A DNA stretch of 64,000 nucleotides from Mixophyes australis (GCA_036250195.1 JAVHZZ010000011.1:50971311-51035310); one strand, 5' to 3'; positions 32,980-43,559 are shown, numbered from the stretch's first letter. Translations and numbers: made by a program. The notes: generated by a model not told the origin, from the sequence alone.

Positions 32980-33786
32980 TGTCAGGGTTCCCAAGGTAAG
33001 ACCATGGAGAGAAAGTAGGTGAACTAAGTGGTTTTATTAGAGACACAGGTAATACTGGTTCAGGATGCAATAGCTGGTAAGGCAGTAATATAACCACAGA
33101 TCTTAACAGCGGAATAAGCAATACTGTAAAGCAATGATAAGAAGCAGTAGTGTGCAGCTTGCAGGGTTGGGTACCTCTGGAAAGGAGAGATGAGTAGCCT
33201 GCAGGTTGCAGGGATGGATACCTCTAGAAAGGGGGTGATACGAGTAGGCTGTGGGTTTAAGGATTGGATACCTCTGGAAAGGTGGAGAGACAAGTAGCCT
33301 GTGGGTTGAAGGATTGGATACCTCTTGAAAGGAGAAGAGACAGGTAGTCTGCGGGTTGCAGGTTTGGATACCTCTGGAAAGGTGGAGAGATGAGTAGCCT
33401 GCGGGTTGCAGGGTTGAATATCTCTGGATTGGTGGAAAAATAACTCAGAAACAGGGTAGATGAAGCTGTGTCTGCGGAACTGGAGTAAACAGCAAAAACA
33501 CCAAGACAGGTACACAGGATAGTACAACCAGGAATAGGCGTCAAATTAAAATGCTTCCTATCAAGTTGAGTGACCTGATGATCTGGCCCAGACTGCTGGG
33601 CGAGGATGTCTTTTAAGGAGTAGCAGCAGGTGTAAATCATCCTGAGAAGATGAGCTTAGTTCAGCAGCATGGGAAACAGTTCAAGCACCACAGTGGCCCT
33701 TTGGTTGGTATATTGGTACTGCAGGCTAAATATATATATCCAGAAGGTCCAACATAGCTCCTGGCTGCAGGAGGCAGATCGTGACA
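32980..33786. mobile_element. Solo LTR, 807 bp, TGTCA...TGACA, 5-bp TSD
   Basis: Starts TGTCAGGGTTCCC and ends GATCGTGACA, flanked by a perfect 5-bp duplication GTTCT (32975-32979 and 33787-33791). No internal retroelement sequence remains, so it is a product of LTR-LTR recombination. Terminal TGTCA/TGACA and a 5-bp TSD are shared with the other LTRs here (37311, 46929, 53310) and fit Ty3/Gypsy elements. Coding strand undetermined. Confidence 0.9.
33150..33440. repeat. Minisatellite, about 58-62-bp unit, in solo LTR
   Basis: Five copies of a unit with GGATACCTCTGGAAAGGTGG followed by AGTAGCCTGCGGGTTGCAGG. It lies in the middle of the 807-bp LTR, as arrays do in the longer LTRs at 46929 and 53310. 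Confidence 0.9.
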
Positions 33787-34110
33787 GTTCTGCCCAAAAA
33801 TACACCCTTTCTGGAGAGCTATCCACATGCTGATAACATGCATAACTGATGTTAACATTCCTGATACAGCACTATACACACTTTTGCCTAATACTATCCC
33901 TAACATTTTCTACCCTATTCAGAAACTGATACGCCATATCCTTAATGCTGCCTAATCACAGCTTGTTGGAAACAGCCTACTGCACCCCCGCAATCAGAGA
34001 CTATACAAAATATATGGGCAACTTATTGTATGGAGAGCATTACGGCCACATTACATGACACTCCAAATAATATTTTACTAATAAAGCCTTTTATATTTGT
34101 TCTTAAAATT

Positions 34111-34443
34111 CCTTTGTTGCAGAAATTAAATTAATGCTTTTATTAATTGAAGGCACATGCTGAGATTTCTCTCACTCATATCCTGGAGAACACTGGACTG
34201 CTAGTCTGTGAAATGCAGGGTGGAAAGTGGATGCCCTGTTTTGGGAAAGAAGGGAAGCTATGCTATTCTTTTATAAAATGCACATCTTGTATTGCTGACT
34301 GTCTGTCTGTTCTGTTTTTTCACTGAAATCTGTTGCGGAAATTTGAACTTTTATTTTATTATTATTACAGTTGCTTACAGTAACTGATTCACAATTAAAA
34401 ATGCATTTTACACGTTGCTTCTTGCCACCTAGCTAAACAGTGC

Positions 34444-34494
<51 letters not shown>

Positions 34495-35120
34495 TTGATA
34501 TTTGCAAGTGCTGTGATAATAAGTGTTGAGATGCTAGGAGATAGAAATAAACAGTAGATAAATCTACATAGTGACTGAGAAACAGTGACCACCATAGATT
34601 GTGGTCAAATTGTTATTGAGAAGATGGGACTTGCGTAGTGCATGGGACAAGTCCTCAGTGAATTACGGAAATAGATGGTCCAGAGGATCAGATAGACAAG
34701 GAGTTACATGATGGAGCTGCTATTATATATTTCTAGAACTGCAGAGCTGCAAAATTTGTTCTGAGCGATTTGTGCATGAGCGGATGAATATGACTAATCA
34801 TTGTAATAAGCAGTTTCCAAGTGTAGGGTCCTTTATTACAAATATTTTGGATAATGTGTAAACAGAAATTGAAAAATGGAGAAATCATAAAACAAAGTTA
34901 CATATCAAGTATTGTTTGGCATTGTGGAGGGCTGAAGCTAAGCACTAGAAGTCATCACCAACTATAAAAAGTGTTTTATAATCATCTAAAGCTACTTATA
35001 GAAGATCAAGCAGCATAAACAGTTCAGTGGATTTTTTTTCAGGTGAAAATAATTTAATAGAGAGTGGCTGCAATAACCACAGTACCAGTAGATGGTGCAG
35101 GGGTTTCAGTTGAGCAGGGT
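34111..35120. other. No gene recognised; AT-rich with a TA microsatellite
   Basis: About 1 kb of AT-rich DNA leading into the left ERV. A TA dinucleotide run occupies about 34447-34494. The 5' LTR of the left provirus should lie here but I cannot recognise it. Confidence 0.5.
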
Positions 35121-35131
35121 GCTATGGGGAG

Positions 35132-36130
35132 GTGTTCAATTTGGCACTAATATATCTTATACAGTCAAAAGGTGAGAGGACAGACAGTCAGTTCAATTGT
35201 ATGACTCAGCAACAGGGTAAATGTACAGTAAAGCAAGCAACTAAGAAAGACATAAAGCAAATAGGAAATAAAATACAGGATTCTGCTTCTTTGTTGCCTA
35301 TAAGAAGAATGTTAGTCCCTAGACCTGATACTGGCAATTCCCTAGTTTCACAACTGCCCTTAGAGGTACCTCTGCATGGTTCCTGGACATGTTTAGAACT
35401 TTGTAATATGATTAAGGATTTCCCAAATCCAAAGACAGATTTTGTTAGATTGTCAAACTTTTATTATGAGTATTGGAAATGCTCATGAACCCACGAAGCA
35501 TGACTGGCATGTTCTCCTTAGAGCAGTATTGCCTGAAGATCTAGATATTGCATTGTGTGATAATTCTGCTCTAGCGAATAATAAATTATGTGCATGAATA
35601 ATGCTTTTACTCAAAATAATATTACTAATATTATGAGGGTGTCTTTTCTCCTGTGAGTTGATGAGTGGAAACGTTTCATGATTAAGATAAAGAATAGTGA
35701 ATTTGCTAAGGATTATGACGCAAAGGTTGGGATTAAAATTTCACATTAAATAGGTATATATGTGGACATAGCAGAGCATACGTAAATGGCTATTAAAAGT
35801 TTGGTTGAAAAGCTAGTAGAAACATTGAGAAACGGGCTTCAAATTGTAATCCCAGTGTGAAGAGTTAAGACTTTGATGGAGATTAAAGTGTTAATCATTA
35901 ACCATGATGTTAACACTGGTAAGTAAAAGGAAGATTTAAAGCATAGATCATTGGCTGTTCAATTAAGAACTTTAGAGAATTAGACAGTGTCAAGGACTTA
36001 TGATACTCAGTTTGCTTTTGAACCACACCTAAAAATGGCAGGTAGTTTATTTACATGCGGACAAGAAGGTCATTATACCTATCATTGTCCTTCTTGGGGG
36101 CTTGGTAAGCCACAGATTTCCTATCTTCAC
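35132..36130 (+). pseudogene. ERV-1 gag remnant (capsid and zinc knuckle)
   Basis: 35380-35460 encodes PLHGSWTCLELCNMIKDFPN, equivalent to the capsid start of ERV-2 (MHCPWTRSELRSIMTEFPD). After numerous stops a nucleocapsid-like TCGQEGHYTYHC follows at about 36045-36095. It keeps C-x4-H-x4-C, but the first Cys of the usual CCHC knuckle is replaced. Not translatable as one protein. Confidence 0.75.
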
Positions 36131-36359
36131 CCATCCTCCAAATCTTTCACTTCTATTGAAAGGGTCTTTATATCTTCAAATTACAATCAGCAAAGAGGGG
36201 CCATGGGCTTAGGGTTGGTGACTAACAAAGGCCTATTTTTTATTATAGTGCCCAACTTAGCACAGTTGTCCTTTCCTTGTCAGTCTGTTTAAGTGTAGTT
36301 CCAGCTGTAGTATTACTGGTGGAAAAGAAAGAATATCTAGTACTTCAATGAATTAACCC

Positions 36360-37150
36360 TTTATATATTGCATGGTGTTTTGGCCTTGATGAATGTAGTA
36401 CAAACACAACATGTCTCTGATACCAGATTTGAAAAATGGAAATGAGCTCTTATGTCTCCTCTTCGTCTTACCATTTGTTGGTATTACTCTCCTTAATCCT
36501 GCTATGTTTTTACCTGGTGTGCATGGGCATGCACAAGAGGTGTCGGGTTTATGAAGAGAATACTGATAGTTATATGATTCCTGCAGAATTATTGCCATTT
36601 TGTGACTATACGAAATTTTTGGACCAAACATTTACTGCTAGATCTGACATTAGGGACACATTTACCAGAAACAGAACTCACTTTCTATAAGGATGATAAT
36701 TGTCATAGGCAAATTGAGACTGGGAATTATGTATAGGATAAGAAGTGAGAGATAATGGTATTGGTGAAGAGAAGGTTCTAAGATTCTGCCCAGATAGCTG
36801 TGTTAGTAGCACTCACAAGAATGTGTGAGTGAGAGCAAGTTAAAAGAGTAAACATCTGCACAGATAGTAGGTATGTATTTGGTGCATTGTAGCAGCTGAG
36901 AGACTTTCTAACTGCAGTAGGTACTATGATAGCACGCTTTCAACATGTAAAGCAGTTGTTAGATGTTATTAAGATGCCATTACAAGTAGCAGTGATTAAG
37001 CGTCACATTAAGCTAACACAAAAAATACTCATCCAATTGCACTGGGTAATAAAAGGGCAGATAAAGGTGCAATAGATGTAGTAAGAAGACCTTTACCAAC
37101 TAACATTTCTTCACAGGACATGAATTTGCTGTTGTTTCCGTTAATTACTG
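36360..37150 (+). pseudogene. ERV-1 pol remnant: RT connection and RNase H
   Basis: From about 36365 the sequence follows ERV-2 pol at 49790 onward, including a TRFEKWK-like box. FLDQTFTARSDIRDT (about 36610-36660) corresponds to YLNQTFSARPDIRDT in ERV-2. RNase H homology continues to about 37130 through frameshifts and stops. Confidence 0.7.
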
Positions 37151-37310
37151 ATCAGAAATTATGTATTTATGTATGAATATAAAAGTTTTGTTATCCCCAG
37201 AAAGTAGCCCACTGGAAGCTAAATGGATGTGTACAAGATACCAATAGTATGTGGAGAGATGGTAAAACTAGACCAATTGCCCCAAAGGTTTTTAGGAAGG
37301 ATATGTGATC

Positions 37311-37998
37311 TGTCACGTTAATGACACTATAGATGCCACTGACTGGTAATGGCGCAACTAAACATGGAGGCGCAGAGTCTAACGCACCCCCGATATTCAC
37401 CAGGGACCTCCGCAAGGAGGTATGGACTTGGCTGCGTGAGGTGCACAGGTCGCGGTTCTCCAAGTTGGTTACCAGTGCAATGGTTGGAGAACAGGGATGG
37501 TCGTGCAGTTCAGGCCAGATACCAAACAATGGCGCTGTACAAAGGGAGGATCCAGAACAATAGTCAGAGATGAGCCAGAGGTCAGAATCCAGACAGAGAG
37601 CAGTGCCAAAATGCAGGACAAAAGAATTGTCTGGAACAAGCCAGAAGTCTGTTCCAAAAAATTATGGAAGGGACAGGGAACTGGGGTAAGGAATGCTGGA
37701 GCTGGTTAACCAATTCTCTGGCACCAGAACTTAGTGAGGAGGTGCCTTAAATAGATGGAAATGGCCCCTGATAGGTCACAGGTAATTTCGACGATCAAAT
37801 GCACCTGACTGCCGATATCGTAAGAGAAAGAGCATCCTGTTGCCTGGCAACTGGACGCGACCTCACCGTGCATGCGCACGCAGCATCAGGGTCGAATTCG
37901 AAAGTGCGTCCCATTGCCAGACAATGGGACGTGGCCCCTACTGAAGCACAGGCGTCCATCCTTGTCACCTACGGACAGTGCGGGGATGGCGCATGACT
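37311..37998 (+). mobile_element. TGTCA-type LTR insertion in ERV-1, about 688 bp
   Basis: Starts TGTCACGTTAATGACAC and probably ends GGCGCATGACT. The flanks TGATC (37306-37310) and TGAAC (37999-38003) match at 4 of 5 positions, a weak 5-bp TSD. Its middle (ACCAGGGACCTCCGCAAGGA and onward) is homologous to the Ty3/Gypsy LTR at 41474. ERV pol homology resumes just after it. The exact right border is less certain than the left. Confidence 0.7.
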
Positions 37999-38009
37999 TG
38001 AACCATCAC

Positions 38010-38890
38010 ATATCCTTCCTATAGGAGGCCCATTCCAGATAAAGCAAAGTGACTTCATCCAAATGCCAAAATGTTGTAATCTACAGTATCTACCAGTGTT
38101 TTGACATGTTTCCTAGTTTGGTAGCATGTCCAGCTGCAAGTTTCACTGCAGTATTCACAGCAAATAAATTTGTACACGATTTTGTTTGTAGATATGGTAT
38201 ATCACAAATGATTGAGAGTGACAGAGGTTCACATTTCACTGGGCAAGTTTTTCAAGTAATGTGTACTTTACTAGGAATAAAAGGTAAGTCACATACACCT
38301 TATAGACCACAAACAAGTGTCAAAGTGAAACAATTTATTGGTATAATCAAAAATAAGCTGAGAAAAGTGATGAAAGATACATGGATGGTTTAGCTAGAAG
38401 CCTTACCTATAGTATTGCATAGTATCAGAACCACTCACAGACTTTCATTCAATCTTTCACTGTATAAGATTTTGTTCAGAAGACAACCAAATACTAGTAA
38501 TAACCCACAAGAGACTTTAAAATGCTCTCAAGATGTAACTGTTAAGTAATTGACTGAGATGAATAAGCAGTTGCAAAAGCAGCAAGAGACTTTGAAACTA
38601 CCTATTGAAAATTGTTATGATAGAAAACCAGGAGAGTATGTTATGATCAGAATTGTTTTACGCTCTGGTTATTTGACAGATTGTTGGGAAGGGCCATATC
38701 AAATGTTCTTAATCACAACTACAGCATTGAAAATTGCAGAGAAAGTCATTTGGATTCACGCATCCCACTGCAAGAAGGTAGTCGAATCAACAGTGACCTG
38801 GAAAGATGCAGAGTCTTATAAAGTTTTTGGAACCAGATGTAATAAATTTGTTTCAAGACTCTATTGTGGTTCGGGAAGAAGATTCTGACC
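38010..38890 (+). pseudogene. ERV-1 integrase remnant
   Basis: Reads the integrase core from a first-Asp box (SDFIQMPK) through ESDRGSHFTGQVFQ (second Asp) to PYRPQTS. The third catalytic residue of the DD35E triad appears replaced, because the segment after PQTS reads VKVKQF. A C-terminal SH3-like region with GEYVMIRIV and WEGPYQMFLITTTALKI follows. In-frame stops at 38391-38393 and near 38546 break the frame. Confidence 0.8.
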
Positions 38891-39059
38891 CAGAAGTCAA
38901 AGACTAATATCCTTATTACTGTTACCATCTCTATAGGCATGATTTGTTCTTTGACTTTTCTACCCTATATTATTTTCATGGACATCTCTTTAATAACGAC
39001 CTCATGGTAAGATCTGGTAGTTGTTCTGAGGAAACAGGGGCATATAGTCATTAAAATGG

Positions 39060-39430
39060 AGAATCAGAAATGTCTTCTTCATTCATTCTACTCACAACCA
39101 ATAACATATATAACGGTAGAATTAAAAGGCAAATAATTAGAGATGAACCAGAAGATTACGGTGAGAAACTGGCAACTGAAATGTGTATATGTCAATATTG
39201 TGATAACCATGCTGAAGATAGATATATAAAATGGTGTGAGGATGACCCAGAACATTTTCTTTTTACCAACATACTATAGACTTTTATCATGCTCTGATAG
39301 GGAGTGCAATTAAACAAACTAATTGTTGGATATGCATGCATAAACCACATGGACACCAATATGTTGGATTGTTGCTAATACCTTTAAATTTTTGCTTACT
39401 TTGCCAGAAGGAAGACCAGTTGCTGGGAAA
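39060..39430 (+). pseudogene. ERV-1 env surface-subunit remnant
   Basis: A 69-codon ORF (39070-39279) with basic RIKRQIIRDEP and several Cys is followed in another frame by a TNCWICMHKPHGHQ box, which resembles the surface-subunit N-terminus of gamma/epsilon-type env. The transmembrane subunit is absent; sequence passes quickly to the polypurine tract. Assignment depends on position and one Cys motif, so it is tentative. Confidence 0.5.
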
Positions 39431-39707
39431 TATAATGAAACACTGCCTCTTTACTTAAAATTGTTGCCACATGTATTGACTAAAAGTGTTATATGTATAC
39501 ATTTTACATTAGAGATTAAATAATGTGTACTTCAGAAGATGGATAGACTGTGGACATAAAGGGATGTGTATTGTCAGCATCAATTCTCAGGTAGGCTGTA
39601 GCATTTAAACATTGCTCAAAGTGGACTGATTAGTCTCCCTTTGAGCTTCACTTAATTCTGCATATATGTTGGGGTTGGCATATGAATTATGGGAGGATAA
39701 ATGGCTA

Positions 39708-39718
39708 CAAGGAGGGAA
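39708..39718 (+). promoter_or_regulatory. Polypurine tract of ERV-1
   Basis: CAAGGAGGGAA directly precedes the TG that opens the LTR at 39719. A purine run in this position primes plus-strand DNA synthesis in retroviruses. Confidence 0.75.
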
Positions 39719-40165
39719 TGTTTCCACAACAGTGAGTTAAATGGCTATAGTGGAATAAATGTTGAAAGGATCTATTTAATGGATATAGGGGTGGATAATT
39801 TTTCAGAAGGTGGGATAAATGTGTCAAAGTCAGCAAATTGGATAAAGTCATTTCAATTAATATCGAGCAAACTTGGTTGTCTTTGCCTGAAAATATGCGT
39901 AGAGAACGCTACGGCGGGGAAGGGCGTGTCCAGCCGCAACATATTAAGCAGGAGCTTTTCATCTAGTGTTCAGTTATCTTGACCACAGACTTCAGACCTG
40001 AATGACTGTTCACTAGATCCAGAGCGCCTGCGATAAGTAACGGCTGTACTTATTATTATTTCGCTTGAATTATTCTGCTACTTTTTGAGAATAAATATTT
40101 GTGCATTGAAAACACAAATCGAGATTCTACAATCATTTTTGGATAGTGACAAAACGTGCATAACA
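39719..40165 (+). mobile_element. ERV LTR shared by ERV-1 (left) and ERV-2 (right), 447 bp
   Basis: Opens TGTTTCCACAACAG after a polypurine tract and closes GTGCATAACA before a primer-binding site, with TGTT/AACA terminal inversion. A polyadenylation signal AATAAA lies at 40090-40095, well placed for an R region. A single LTR joined to gag-pol-env remnants on one side and leader-gag-pol on the other fits the middle LTR of a tandem provirus. Confidence 0.75.
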
Positions 40166-40168
40166 ATT

Positions 40169-40186
40169 TGGGCGCTCGCGCGGAGG
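40169..40186 (+). promoter_or_regulatory. Primer-binding site of ERV-2 (tRNA-Pro-like)
   Basis: TGGGCGCTCGCGCGGAGG starts three bases after the LTR end, at the expected position. It resembles the tRNA-Pro type site of gammaretroviruses but differs at about four positions in the first 16, so the primer tRNA is uncertain. Confidence 0.6.
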
Positions 40187-40480
40187 TTACATTACCGGTC
40201 GATACGCAAGACTAACGGATTTCGGTTCCGCAACAAAGGGTGGAGATGCGCCATATACGGGTAAGAACGCAATGTGTTCAAAACCTGATTTTTACTCTGT
40301 GTAGTGAAACCAAATGTCTGTTTTGCATAATCTAAAGGTGCGCTAACTAGAATCTAGGGACAAAAGAGAAAACTGTTTCTTTTTATTGTCATATTGCGTT
40401 TTAATATATTGTATTGCTTATCGTATGTGTACTTCCTGCTTAGTGTATGTGAACTTCCAGTAGATTTGCCGCATGTTCAA

Positions 40481-40948
40481 ACAATCGTTTTGAAAGCTAT
40501 TATACATGCATAGTATAATCACTTGTGAAAGCCTCTGAAACGTTATTACTATTGTTGGGAACTTTTGATTTTCTGCGCAGAAAAGGTGTATATTGTGTGA
40601 TTTTGTAACGTAGATACACTGTTTTATTGTGGATTGTGCTCAGTTGCTGTCTGACGAGGCAGGTTGCCCAACTGAAGGACGGTATACGGGGCAGGTATAC
40701 CGAGTGCAAAAACAAAGAGGGTTTTCGCAAAGCACCACCAATAGATCGCAAGGTTTACTGATAATTAGTATTAGTAAGCGGTGCGATCTAACTGCATGGT
40801 AAGGACAACCATGAGTGCGAATAGGGAGAGCAGCTTGGAGGAATTATATTGGAAAGGCTGGTTGATTGTATCGACTTTGTGCTACCAGTGATAATAAACT
40901 CAACAGATTTTGTGGTAGAGCCAGGGTATCGAAGGAGCTGATTGCCCT
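40481..40948 (+). repeat. 468-bp direct repeat, copy 1 (ERV-2 leader)
   Basis: Same length as 42586-43053 with a single visible difference (A at 40811 against G at 42916). It starts ACAATCGTTTTGAAAGC and ends GCTGATTGCCCT. It lacks LTR-like TG...CA ends. A splice-donor-like CATGGTAAGGA occurs near its 3' part (about 40796), where a retroviral leader would carry its main donor. Confidence 0.95.
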
Positions 40949-41278
40949 CATTGCTTCATTATATAGTGTCTATTTCTAATTTGCATGTAATATTAGTAGT
41001 ATGAATTAACAAGTTGGTGCGCACTTATAGGGGCTTCCTGGCACCTGGAAGCCCCTCCCCTGCCTGGGGCATTGTATGCTTGCAGTGGCTGGCTCCTCCA
41101 CCCAAGACCAGACACTTTATAGCTTGTGGCTGCGGATCATCTCCGCTGCTGTGTATTAACAGCCATCCCTCCTCTGCAGTTTGTCCCCCACCCTTTCTCC
41201 CACCCTGTGTGTGTCTCATGTCTGATGCAGGTAGCGGAAGACAAGAAACAGCACCAGACGAAGAAGGTAAGTGTAAGG

Positions 41279-41328
<50 letters not shown>

Positions 41329-41473
41329 GGATAATGTAAGTGTGTCACAGGGAGTGGAAGTAGCTTTTAATGTAAGGGGGGGTGGTAATGTAGATGTTTA
41401 AATAGTTCCAATGTAAATATAGCTTGGTTCTATTGTAATTTCCATAAAACAATAAAACAGGTAATAATTATAC

Positions 41474-42075
41474 TGTCAGGCTGAGAAGCCACGGAATGCT
41501 CAGAGAACACCTACCGGTATTTGTGCCACTGAACTAGTAGGTGCGGACTCTAACGTACCCCTGGTTTTCACCAGGGACCCCCGCAAGGAGGTATGGGCTT
41601 GGCTGCAAGGGGTACACAGGTCTCGGTCCACCTAGACAGTTACCAGCAGGGTGTAGAATGGTCCAGATGGTCCGGGTAAAGCCAGCAGAGACAGGCGGTA
41701 CAATAGGGAGATCAAGAAGCGAAGTCAACAGGCCCAGGTCAGGGGTCACAGGAATCCAGAGAATAGTCAGCAAGCCGGGGTCAAACCAATACGCAGGAAC
41801 TAGGAGAATGGTCAGGAAAGCCGGGTCAAACCAATAGGATAAGAAGTGCGTGAGCTGGAGAAAACAGGGAAACCAAAGGAGGAGACCTGTTATTCTGGCA
41901 CCCTCATGGTGCCAGAGTGTGGTTTATTTCGAGGCAGCTAGCAGCTGATAGGAGGAAGCTGCAGGGAGGAGGAAGACGTAGCTGTCAGGCGCCGTCCCCG
42001 TGCTGTATCTGACGCACAGGGACGGAAGCCTGCTACTGCTGCCGAGCGCCTGGTTTCTAGCCTCTTAAATCTTCG
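41474..42075 (+). mobile_element. Ty3/Gypsy (sushi-like) LTR, 3' end not resolved
   Basis: Starts TGTCAGGCTGAGAAGCC. ACCAGGGACCCCCGCAAGGA and the following 60 bp match the LTR at 37311. GGTCAAACCAATA-type phrases are tandemly doubled (41780-41840). The 3' border is not visible, and the sequence runs into gag without a leader, so a deletion joined LTR or leader to mid-gag. Confidence 0.65.
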
Positions 42076-42499
42076 ACAAGGTTCCTTGTCAGTCTGTCTG
42101 TATGCGGTACAATTCCGCACACTCGTCTCAGAACTTCGATGGAATAACGAGGCCCTCATAGCTACCTTTTGGCAGAGTCTTACTGACCGAATCAAAGACA
42201 AACTTGTCACCAGGGAACTTCCCTCCAAATTGGATTCCCTTATTTCCCTGTGCATTCGGATCGACCTACGTTTCAGGGAGAGAACGTCGGAGAGATCCTC
42301 TACAAGACACCCTCCCCGATTGGCACCCACCTTCCAAAATCCCATATCTTCTACGGAAGAACCCATGCAGCTTGGCCGCTCAAGATTGACGCCTGAGGAA
42401 TGCGAGAGACGGTTCAAGCAGAGACTGTGCCTATACTGCGGGGAGTCCGGTCATGTGTTAAGTCTCTGCCCAAAGAGACCGGGAAACGCCTCCTCCTAG
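42076..42499 (+). pseudogene. Ty3/Gypsy gag fragment (sushi/chromovirus-like)
   Basis: An open frame encodes YAVQFRTLVSELRWNNEAL, a capsid landmark of sushi-type Ty3/Gypsy gag, then LDSLISLCIRIDLRFRER, EPMQLGRSRLTPEECERR and a CCHC knuckle CLYCGESGHVLSLCP. This is the retroelement gag family from which vertebrate PEG10/RTL genes were domesticated, but here it is only a fragment: the N-terminal gag and all pol are missing. It ends at a stop (42497-42499), 86 bp before the second 468-bp repeat. Confidence 0.85.
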
Positions 42500-42585
42500 T
42501 AAGAGGGAGTCCGCCTTAGAAATAGCTGTTTCCACTCCCTACTTCTTCTTCCAACCCTGAGTTTCTTATGTCTGTACTACTGGTT

Positions 42586-43053
42586 ACAATCGTTTTGAAA
42601 GCTATTATACATGCATAGTATAATCACTTGTGAAAGCCTCTGAAACGTTATTACTATTGTTGGGAACTTTTGATTTTCTGCGCAGAAAAGGTGTATATTG
42701 TGTGATTTTGTAACGTAGATACACTGTTTTATTGTGGATTGTGCTCAGTTGCTGTCTGACGAGGCAGGTTGCCCAACTGAAGGACGGTATACGGGGCAGG
42801 TATACCGAGTGCAAAAACAAAGAGGGTTTTCGCAAAGCACCACCAATAGATCGCAAGGTTTACTGATAATTAGTATTAGTAAGCGGTGCGATCTAACTGC
42901 ATGGTAAGGACAACCGTGAGTGCGAATAGGGAGAGCAGCTTGGAGGAATTATATTGGAAAGGCTGGTTGATTGTATCGACTTTGTGCTACCAGTGATAAT
43001 AAACTCAACAGATTTTGTGGTAGAGCCAGGGTATCGAAGGAGCTGATTGCCCT
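42586..43053 (+). repeat. 468-bp direct repeat, copy 2 (ERV-2 leader)
   Basis: Near-identical to 40481-40948. On its right the ERV-2 leader continues into gag (ATG at 43232), so this copy is in its expected retroviral context. Copy 1 is continuous with the primer-binding site on its left. Confidence 0.95.
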
Positions 43054-43231
43054 GGGGCCCACAGTGATATTTCTGTGTTAGGGGTCCTCGTTTGGTACGA
43101 GAAGAAGCGAGTGGACGCGGCTAAAGGAAATACGTCCACGGGCATTAGAGATCTCTAGCGGTAGATTGTTTGTAGCAAAGGGTTGGAAGTGTTTGTGGAA
43201 GTGTGGTCCGCATAGATTGGTACTGTTCAAC

Positions 43232-43549
43232 ATGGGTGCTAAGCATATGCTAGAGATGGCCAGTGTAGTGCCTAAGGAAGGGCCTATTGGTTCAGCGAGG
43301 TTTCTTATGTATAAGAAATATGGTGAATACGCAATGGTGTATTGCGACACTTGGGTCAAGATGACCAAGGATTGTGTTAGGCCTTTCCCAACAATAGGAA
43401 GTTTTAATTCAGAGGTACTGCTTGAAAAAGTCTGCAGAGGCAGACGAAAAGCGTTGCAGAGACTTTCTTATTGCTCAGTGCATGTATTTCCATTCCAAGG
43501 AGGAGATCGTAAGGATCACTATAGCTTCAGTGCACGAAGCTATTTTTAG
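43232..43549 (+). pseudogene. ERV-2 gag, matrix segment
   Basis: The frame begins with ATG GGT (Met-Gly), the myristoylation context of gag, giving MGAKHMLEMASVV. About 106 codons follow to a stop at 43547-43549. The frame is open upstream to 43166, but the Met-Gly start fits gag better. Downstream gag sequence resumes only at about 44600, after a probable insertion. Confidence 0.65.
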
Positions 43550-43559
43550 GAGGAACCTT

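Larger units (their letters stand above)
32650..34110 (+). mobile_element. Tx1/L1-type LINE ORF2 C-terminal remnant, split by an LTR
   Basis: 32740-32975 and 33792-34060 encode the two halves of an L1/Tx1 ORF2 tail: AWEKDMDETL, KIYYRWYWVP, a CWRDCGHRDTLLHIWW zinc-like motif, then FWRAIHMLI and IYGQLIVWRAL. The halves are separated by the solo LTR 32980-33786. Internal stops and loss of the RT domain make it a dead fragment. Confidence 0.8.
35120..39718 (+). mobile_element. ERV-1, class I provirus body, heavily decayed
   Basis: Plus-strand retroviral body with gag, late pol and env remnants in the canonical order, ending in a polypurine tract directly before the LTR at 39719. Protease and the RT palm are missing (deletion near 36130-36360). 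A TGTCA-type LTR is inserted at 37311-37998. Gag and pol fragments match ERV-2 (43232-50583) but with many more stops, so ERV-1 looks older or less constrained. Confidence 0.8.
40949..42585 (+). mobile_element. Insert between the 468-bp repeats, with a Ty3/Gypsy fragment
   Basis: 1.64 kb unrelated to the ERV. The left third (to about 41470) has an exon-like block ending GAAGAAGGTAAGTG followed by a TG dinucleotide array (41279-41326), an arrangement also seen in the hAT MITEs at 2124 and 6181. The rest is a truncated Ty3/Gypsy element: LTR start at 41474 and gag from about 42076. No TSD is seen, because the flanks are the 468-bp repeats. Confidence 0.75.

Noticed and set aside
36436..36690. 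Small membrane protein (LLVLLSLILLCFYLV)
   Set aside because: Downstream part is ERV RNase H homology and the hydrophobic stretch lies in decayed pol; a chance frame.
39719..40165. This LTR as the 3' LTR of ERV-1 only, with ERV-2 having lost its own
   Set aside because: The primer-binding site begins three bases after it and the leader continues, so it also acts as the 5' LTR of ERV-2.
41014..41401. ORFs over the TG microsatellite
   Set aside because: The frame is held open by the dinucleotide repeat (Cys-Val/His-Thr runs); no domain.
40481..43053. 468-bp repeats as LTRs of a small retroelement
   Set aside because: No TG...CA ends, no primer-binding site or polypurine tract at the inner borders, no TSD, and both outer flanks are continuous ERV leader.
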